A DNA stretch of 8,131 nucleotides from contig CAKARD010000060.1 in assembly GCA_916720425.1 (NCBI GenBank), positions 1 to 8,131 of the forward strand, written 5' to 3'. The stretch's first letter is position 1, and each line of letters opens with the position of its first letter. The notes below the pieces were generated by a model that searched no databases, was not told where the DNA came from, and worked only from the letters and a program-made list of their open reading frames with translations. Origin of the DNA: an uncultured Kingella sp. GTDB taxonomy: Bacteria > Pseudomonadota > Gammaproteobacteria > Burkholderiales > Neisseriaceae. A program made the translations under genes and the position numbers. Positions 5,416 to 8,131 of the stretch are shown here, one piece after another.

Positions 5416-6825
5416 ATGACACAAGCCCAAACTTTATACGATAAATTATGGAATAGCCATATTGTGCGTCAAGAAGAAGATGGTACGGTATTGCTGTATA
5501 TAGACCGTCATTTGGTACACGAAGTAACCAGCCCACAAGCCTTTGAAGGGTTAAAAATGGCAAACCGCAAATTATGGCGCATCGATAGCGTGGTTTCCAC
5601 TGCTGACCACAATACCCCCACCAGCGATTGGGATAAAGGTATACAAGATCCCATTTCTAAATTACAAGTAGATACTTTAGATAGCAATATCAAAACTTTT
5701 GGTGCCTTAGCCTATTTTCCTTTTAAAGATGAGGGACAAGGAATTGTACACGTCATGGGGCCTGAACAAGGAGCCACATTACCTGGTATGACGGTGGTTT
5801 GTGGTGATTCACATACTTCTACCCATGGTGCCTTTGGTGCACTAGCGCATGGCATCGGCACAAGCGAAGTGGAACATACCATGGCAACACAATGCATTAC
5901 CGCTAAAAAATCTAAATCTATGTTAATTGAAGTAAGCGGTACATTAAATACAGGCGTCACCGCCAAAGACTTAGCTTTATATATTATTGGACAAATTGGT
6001 ACAGCAGGTGGCACGGGGTATGCCATAGAGTTTGGCGGTTCTGCCATTCGTGCATTAAGTATGGAAGGACGCATGACGCTATGTAATATGGCGATAGAAG
6101 CAGGGGCACGTTCAGGCTTGGTGGCGGTAGATGATATTACCATTGATTATGTAAAAGACAAGCCTCTTGCCCCAAAAGGGGAAGATTGGAATAAGGCCGT
6201 AGCTTATTGGCGTACTTTAGTATCCGACCCAGGCGCGTACTTTGATAAAATTTACCATTTTAATGCCGCAGATATTCAACCACAGGTAACATGGGGGACA
6301 TCGCCAGAAATGGTGTTAGATATCAACGCTACCGTCCCCAATCCCGAAGATGAGCAAGATGGTGTCAAACGCGCAGGTATGGAACGTGCCCTGCAATATA
6401 TGGGTTTAACCGCAGGTACCCCGTTAAATCAAATTCCCGTAGATGTCGTGTTTATTGGTTCGTGTACCAATAGTCGCATAGAAGATTTGCGTGAGGCAGC
6501 TGCCATTATCAAAGGACGCATTAAAGCTGCCAATGTTCAACGTGTATTAGTTGTGCCAGGATCGGGCTTAGTAAAGCGACAAGCTGAACGTGAAGGTTTG
6601 GACAAAATATTTATTAATGCAGGTTTTGAATGGCGTGAACCTGGGTGTTCTATGTGCCTTGCCATGAATGCCGATCGTTTGGAGCCACAACAACGTTGTG
6701 CATCAACATCTAACCGCAATTTTGAAGGGCGACAAGGTAATGGTGGACGTACGCATTTAGTTAGTCCAGCCATGGCGGCGGCGGCGGCCGTAGCAGGACA
6801 TTTTGTAGATGTGCGCCATTTTTAG
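5416..6825 (+). CDS. leuC: 3-isopropylmalate dehydratase large subunit LeuC
   Basis: The 469-residue protein is an aconitase-superfamily enzyme that, with the small subunit LeuD, isomerises 2-isopropylmalate to 3-isopropylmalate in leucine synthesis. The three 4Fe-4S ligands are visible as C350 (FIGSCTNSR) and C411 and C414 (PGCSMC). Other signatures are DRHLVHEVTSPQAF near the N-terminus, VCGDSHTSTHGAFGALAHGIGTSEVEH, MEGRMTLCNMAIEAGARSG and CASTSNRNFEGRQG. The text matches Neisseria LeuC closely from memory. The ATG at 5416 (MTQAQTLYDKLW) is preferred because homologues begin about here; the ATG at 5404 adds four residues and directly follows an in-frame TAA. No Shine-Dalgarno sequence precedes either. 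The GCG repeat near 6774-6788 encodes the conserved alanine run and is not a phase-variable tract. leuD does not follow. Confidence 0.96.
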   Translation: MTQAQTLYDKLWNSHIVRQEEDGTVLLYIDRHLVHEVTSPQAFEGLKMANRKLWRIDSVVSTADHNTPTSDWDKGIQDPISKLQVDTLDSNIKTFGALAYFPFKDEGQGIVHVMGPEQGATLPGMTVVCGDSHTSTHGAFGALAHGIGTSEVEHTMATQCITAKKSKSMLIEVSGTLNTGVTAKDLALYIIGQIGTAGGTGYAIEFGGSAIRALSMEGRMTLCNMAIEAGARSGLVAVDDITIDYVKDKPLAPKGEDWNKAVAYWRTLVSDPGAYFDKIYHFNAADIQPQVTWGTSPEMVLDINATVPNPEDEQDGVKRAGMERALQYMGLTAGTPLNQIPVDVVFIGSCTNSRIEDLREAAAIIKGRIKAANVQRVLVVPGSGLVKRQAEREGLDKIFINAGFEWREPGCSMCLAMNADRLEPQQRCASTSNRNFEGRQGNGGRTHLVSPAMAAAAAVAGHFVDVRHF

Positions 6826-6829
6826 ATAT

Positions 6830-6839
6830 ACTTTAAAGT
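6830..6839. repeat. Perfect 10-bp palindrome just after leuC
   Basis: ACTTTAAAGT starts five bases after the leuC stop codon. The heptamer TACTTTA that overlaps its left end recurs at 6992-6998 and 7011-7017. It has no T run and is not a terminator by itself. AT-rich palindromes of this size can arise by chance. Confidence 0.35.
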
Positions 6840-6861
6840 GCAATCAGCAATAACAATACAA

Positions 6862-6899
6862 GGTTGGGTGTAAAACGTTTTTCAGCCCAACCACCTTTT
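6862..6899. terminator. Hairpin between convergent leuC and trpS, probable bidirectional terminator
   Basis: GGTTGGG (6862-6868) pairs perfectly with CCCAACC (6886-6892). Inside the 17-base loop, the palindrome AAAACGTTTT (6872-6881) can extend the fold. On + the stem is followed by ACC and TTTT (6896-6899). On the minus strand it is followed by a T-rich stretch beginning TTGTATTG. It sits 37 bases after the leuC stop and about 130 bases after the trpS stop, suitable for ending both transcripts. The T tracts are imperfect. Confidence 0.55.
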
Positions 6900-6997
6900 C
6901 GCCGTCACTCACAACATAAACGCAACCTAAAATACAAATACAGGCTAAATTGTGCCACACTCTGTGCGGATCATGGTTAACTCACTGCCTTTACTTT

Positions 6998-7021
6998 AAT
7001 ATAAACCATGTACTTTATATT
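6998..7021. repeat. AT-rich inverted repeat abutting the trpS stop codon
   Basis: AATATAAA (6998-7005) and TTTATATT (7014-7021) are perfect inverted copies around an 8-base spacer. The right arm ends one base before the trpS stop codon complement. There is no G-C pair in the stem and no T run on the minus strand, so it may serve as an mRNA 3' end structure rather than a terminator. Confidence 0.4.
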
Positions 7022-8029
7022 TTATTTCAATACACGAATTCCTACTGCATCTTTAATTTCTGCCAAAAATGATCGCGCTTCGTCTCTTGCTTTGCTTGCC
7101 CCCGCCTGCAAAATTTCTTCTATACGCTGTGGATGTGCGATTAAATCATAATAAGCATCTGTAAAAACATCTAATTCTGCACCAATTTTTTGAGCAAGGA
7201 TTTTTTTAGCCTCACCCCATGCTAAACCTTCATTTAACGCGCGTTCAAAATCATCGGTTTCTTGTTTACTTGCAAAAGCTTGATAAATTTCAAACAAAGG
7301 ACTTTCATCTTTTTGTTTAGTTTCACCTGGCTCTTTCATATTAGTAATGATTTTATTAATAGATTTTTGTCTCTGTTTGGGTGTTTGGAATATTTCAATA
7401 GTATTCTCATAAGATTTAGACATTTTGCGCCCATCTAATCCCAACAACAATTGTACATTTTCTTCTATTTTGGCTTCGGGTAATACAAATAATTCACGTT
7501 TAAAACGAGTATTAAAACGTTGTGCAATATCGCGTGCTATTTCTATATGCTGAATTTGATCACGCCCTACAGGAACATATTGCGCTTTAAACATCAAAAT
7601 ATCCGCAGTCATTAAAATAGGATAGTTATATAAGCCCATTTCAACTTCATGATCAGGATCTTTCTGATTATTTTTTTCATTTTCCTGCACTGCAGCTTTA
7701 TATGCATGAGCACGATTCATCAAGCCTTTTGGGGTAATACACGTTAAAATCCAATTTAATTCCAAAATCTCGGGAATATCCGACTGACGATAAAAAGTAG
7801 TTCGTTCTGTATTTAACCCACAGGCCAACCATGTTGCCGCTACTGCCCTTGTTGATTCGTCTATCTTGTCAGGCTGATGGCATTTAATAAGCCCATGATA
7901 ATTTGCTAAAAAAATAAAACTTTCAGTATCTTCTTGTGCTGCAGCACGAACGGCAGGACGAATTGCCCCCACATAATTGCCCAAATGAGGAATACCTGTG
8001 GTCGTAATACCCGTGAGTACGCGTTTCAT
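7022..8029 (-). CDS. trpS: Tryptophanyl-tRNA synthetase TrpRS
   Basis: The 335-residue class Ic aminoacyl-tRNA synthetase charges tRNA-Trp in the cytoplasm and acts as a homodimer. The HIGH-type motif is PHLGN (14-18) within VLTGITTTGIPHLGNYVGAIRP, and the KMSKS loop is exact (202-206, in GLDGRKMSKSYEN). Between them are RQSDIPEILELNWILTCIT, YPILMTADILMFKA (136-149) and VPVGRDQIQHIEIARDIA (from 152), which build the tryptophan and ATP pocket. The C-terminal helical region ends AVGIRVLK, as in Neisseria TrpRS. The frame extends to an ATG at 8074, but the extra 15 residues precede the family's normal MKRVLTG start, so 8029 is used; AAGA lies 5 bases upstream as a weak Shine-Dalgarno sequence. 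The gene is convergent with leuC and divergent from the gene starting at 8125. Confidence 0.96.
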   Translation of the reverse strand: MKRVLTGITTTGIPHLGNYVGAIRPAVRAAAQEDTESFIFLANYHGLIKCHQPDKIDESTRAVAATWLACGLNTERTTFYRQSDIPEILELNWILTCITPKGLMNRAHAYKAAVQENEKNNQKDPDHEVEMGLYNYPILMTADILMFKAQYVPVGRDQIQHIEIARDIAQRFNTRFKRELFVLPEAKIEENVQLLLGLDGRKMSKSYENTIEIFQTPKQRQKSINKIITNMKEPGETKQKDESPLFEIYQAFASKQETDDFERALNEGLAWGEAKKILAQKIGAELDVFTDAYYDLIAHPQRIEEILQAGASKARDEARSFLAEIKDAVGIRVLK

Positions 8030-8086
8030 ATCTATCTTAAAAAAGTTGAAAACACAAATCTTAACACAAGTCATACAAAAAATCGC

Positions 8087-8092
8087 TATAAT
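8087..8092 (+). promoter_or_regulatory. -10 box of the promoter for the gene at the right edge
   Basis: TATAAT is a perfect -10 hexamer placed 32 bases before the ATG at 8125, predicting initiation near 8099. No good -35 lies at 16-18 bases; TTAACA (8061-8066) is 20 bases upstream, which is too far for an ideal promoter. Confidence 0.5.
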
Positions 8093-8124
8093 GACTCTTT
8101 TTCATGGCGTTAAAGGAAATTTCT

Positions 8125-8131
8125 ATGAGCG
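8125..8131 (+). CDS. Start of an unidentified gene running off the right edge
   Basis: Only the ATG, the second codon AGC (Ser) and one further base are present. The start is supported by AAGGA (8113-8117), 7 bases upstream, and by the TATAAT box at 8087-8092. It is transcribed divergently from trpS, with 95 bases between the starts. Two codons do not allow any product call. Confidence 0.55.

Noticed and set aside
6773..6788. GCG trinucleotide repeat in leuC and AAT/AAC repeat in the M48 gene as contingency repeats
   Set aside because: The leuC repeat encodes an alanine run conserved in LeuC proteins, and three-base units do not shift the frame. The Asn run is short and interrupted.
8030..8074. 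15-residue N-terminal extension of TrpRS
   Set aside because: TrpRS proteins begin just before the VLTG strand, and the downstream ATG has a purine-rich upstream sequence at a fitting distance.
1..8131. Neisseria DNA uptake sequence (GCCGTCTGAA or its reverse complement)
   Set aside because: I read both strands for it and for the AGGCNNCCTGAA-type dialects. CCTGAA occurs a few times (for example near 186, 2309 and 5761) but never with the full upstream part.
1..8131. Mobile element, CRISPR array, prophage, toxin-antitoxin or defence system
   Set aside because: There are no transposase, integrase or repeat-spacer patterns, and nearly all coding space is filled by conserved core genes with similar base composition.

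Overview
The window looks like ordinary chromosomal housekeeping sequence from a low-GC member of the Neisseriaceae (Betaproteobacteria). The lineage call rests on remembered family sequences, not a search: LeuC (LYDKLWNSH, KLWRIDSVVSTADHNTP), TrpRS (VLTGITTTGIPHLGNYVG, ITNMKEPGE) and the Hda N-terminus (MNQLxFDF, then FDKLLGTANAELIYYLQ) read like the Neisseria proteins. The DNA is AT-rich in third codon positions and intergenic gaps, and I found no copy of the classical Neisseria DNA uptake sequence, so an AT-rich genus outside Neisseria proper is plausible.

Layout, left to right. The 3' end of rlmB (23S rRNA 2'-O-methyltransferase) runs off the left edge on +. A CAU-anticodon tRNA gene follows on +, with a near-consensus promoter overlapping the rlmB stop codon and a strong intrinsic terminator behind it. 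Then come two minus-strand transcription groups. The first is hda followed by a ydjA-type nitroreductase 11 bp downstream. The second is yhbY-hflX-proB, joined by a 4-bp ATGA overlap and an 8-bp overlap with a strong Shine-Dalgarno sequence inside hflX. Back on +, a lipoprotein M48 metalloprotease gene ends in a bulged terminator hairpin that overlaps a good promoter for leuC. A gap of about 200 bp with a GC-stemmed hairpin separates leuC from the convergent trpS on the minus strand. Upstream of trpS, a divergent + strand gene begins in the last seven bases, preceded by a clear ribosome binding site and a TATAAT box.

The genes cover translation and RNA (rlmB, tRNA, yhbY, hflX, trpS), replication control (hda), amino-acid synthesis (proB, leuC), envelope proteolysis (M48 lipoprotein) and a flavin oxidoreductase (ydjA). 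No insertion sequence, prophage, CRISPR array, toxin-antitoxin pair or defence gene is visible, and I see no undescribed system. The points most worth a second look are regulatory: promoters packed into neighbouring stop codons or terminators, a leuC start with a very short leader and no Shine-Dalgarno sequence, the translationally coupled yhbY-hflX-proB unit, and leuC and proB lying apart from their usual partners leuD and proA. All intergenic gaps are under 300 bases. The 422-580 gap holds nothing I can name.
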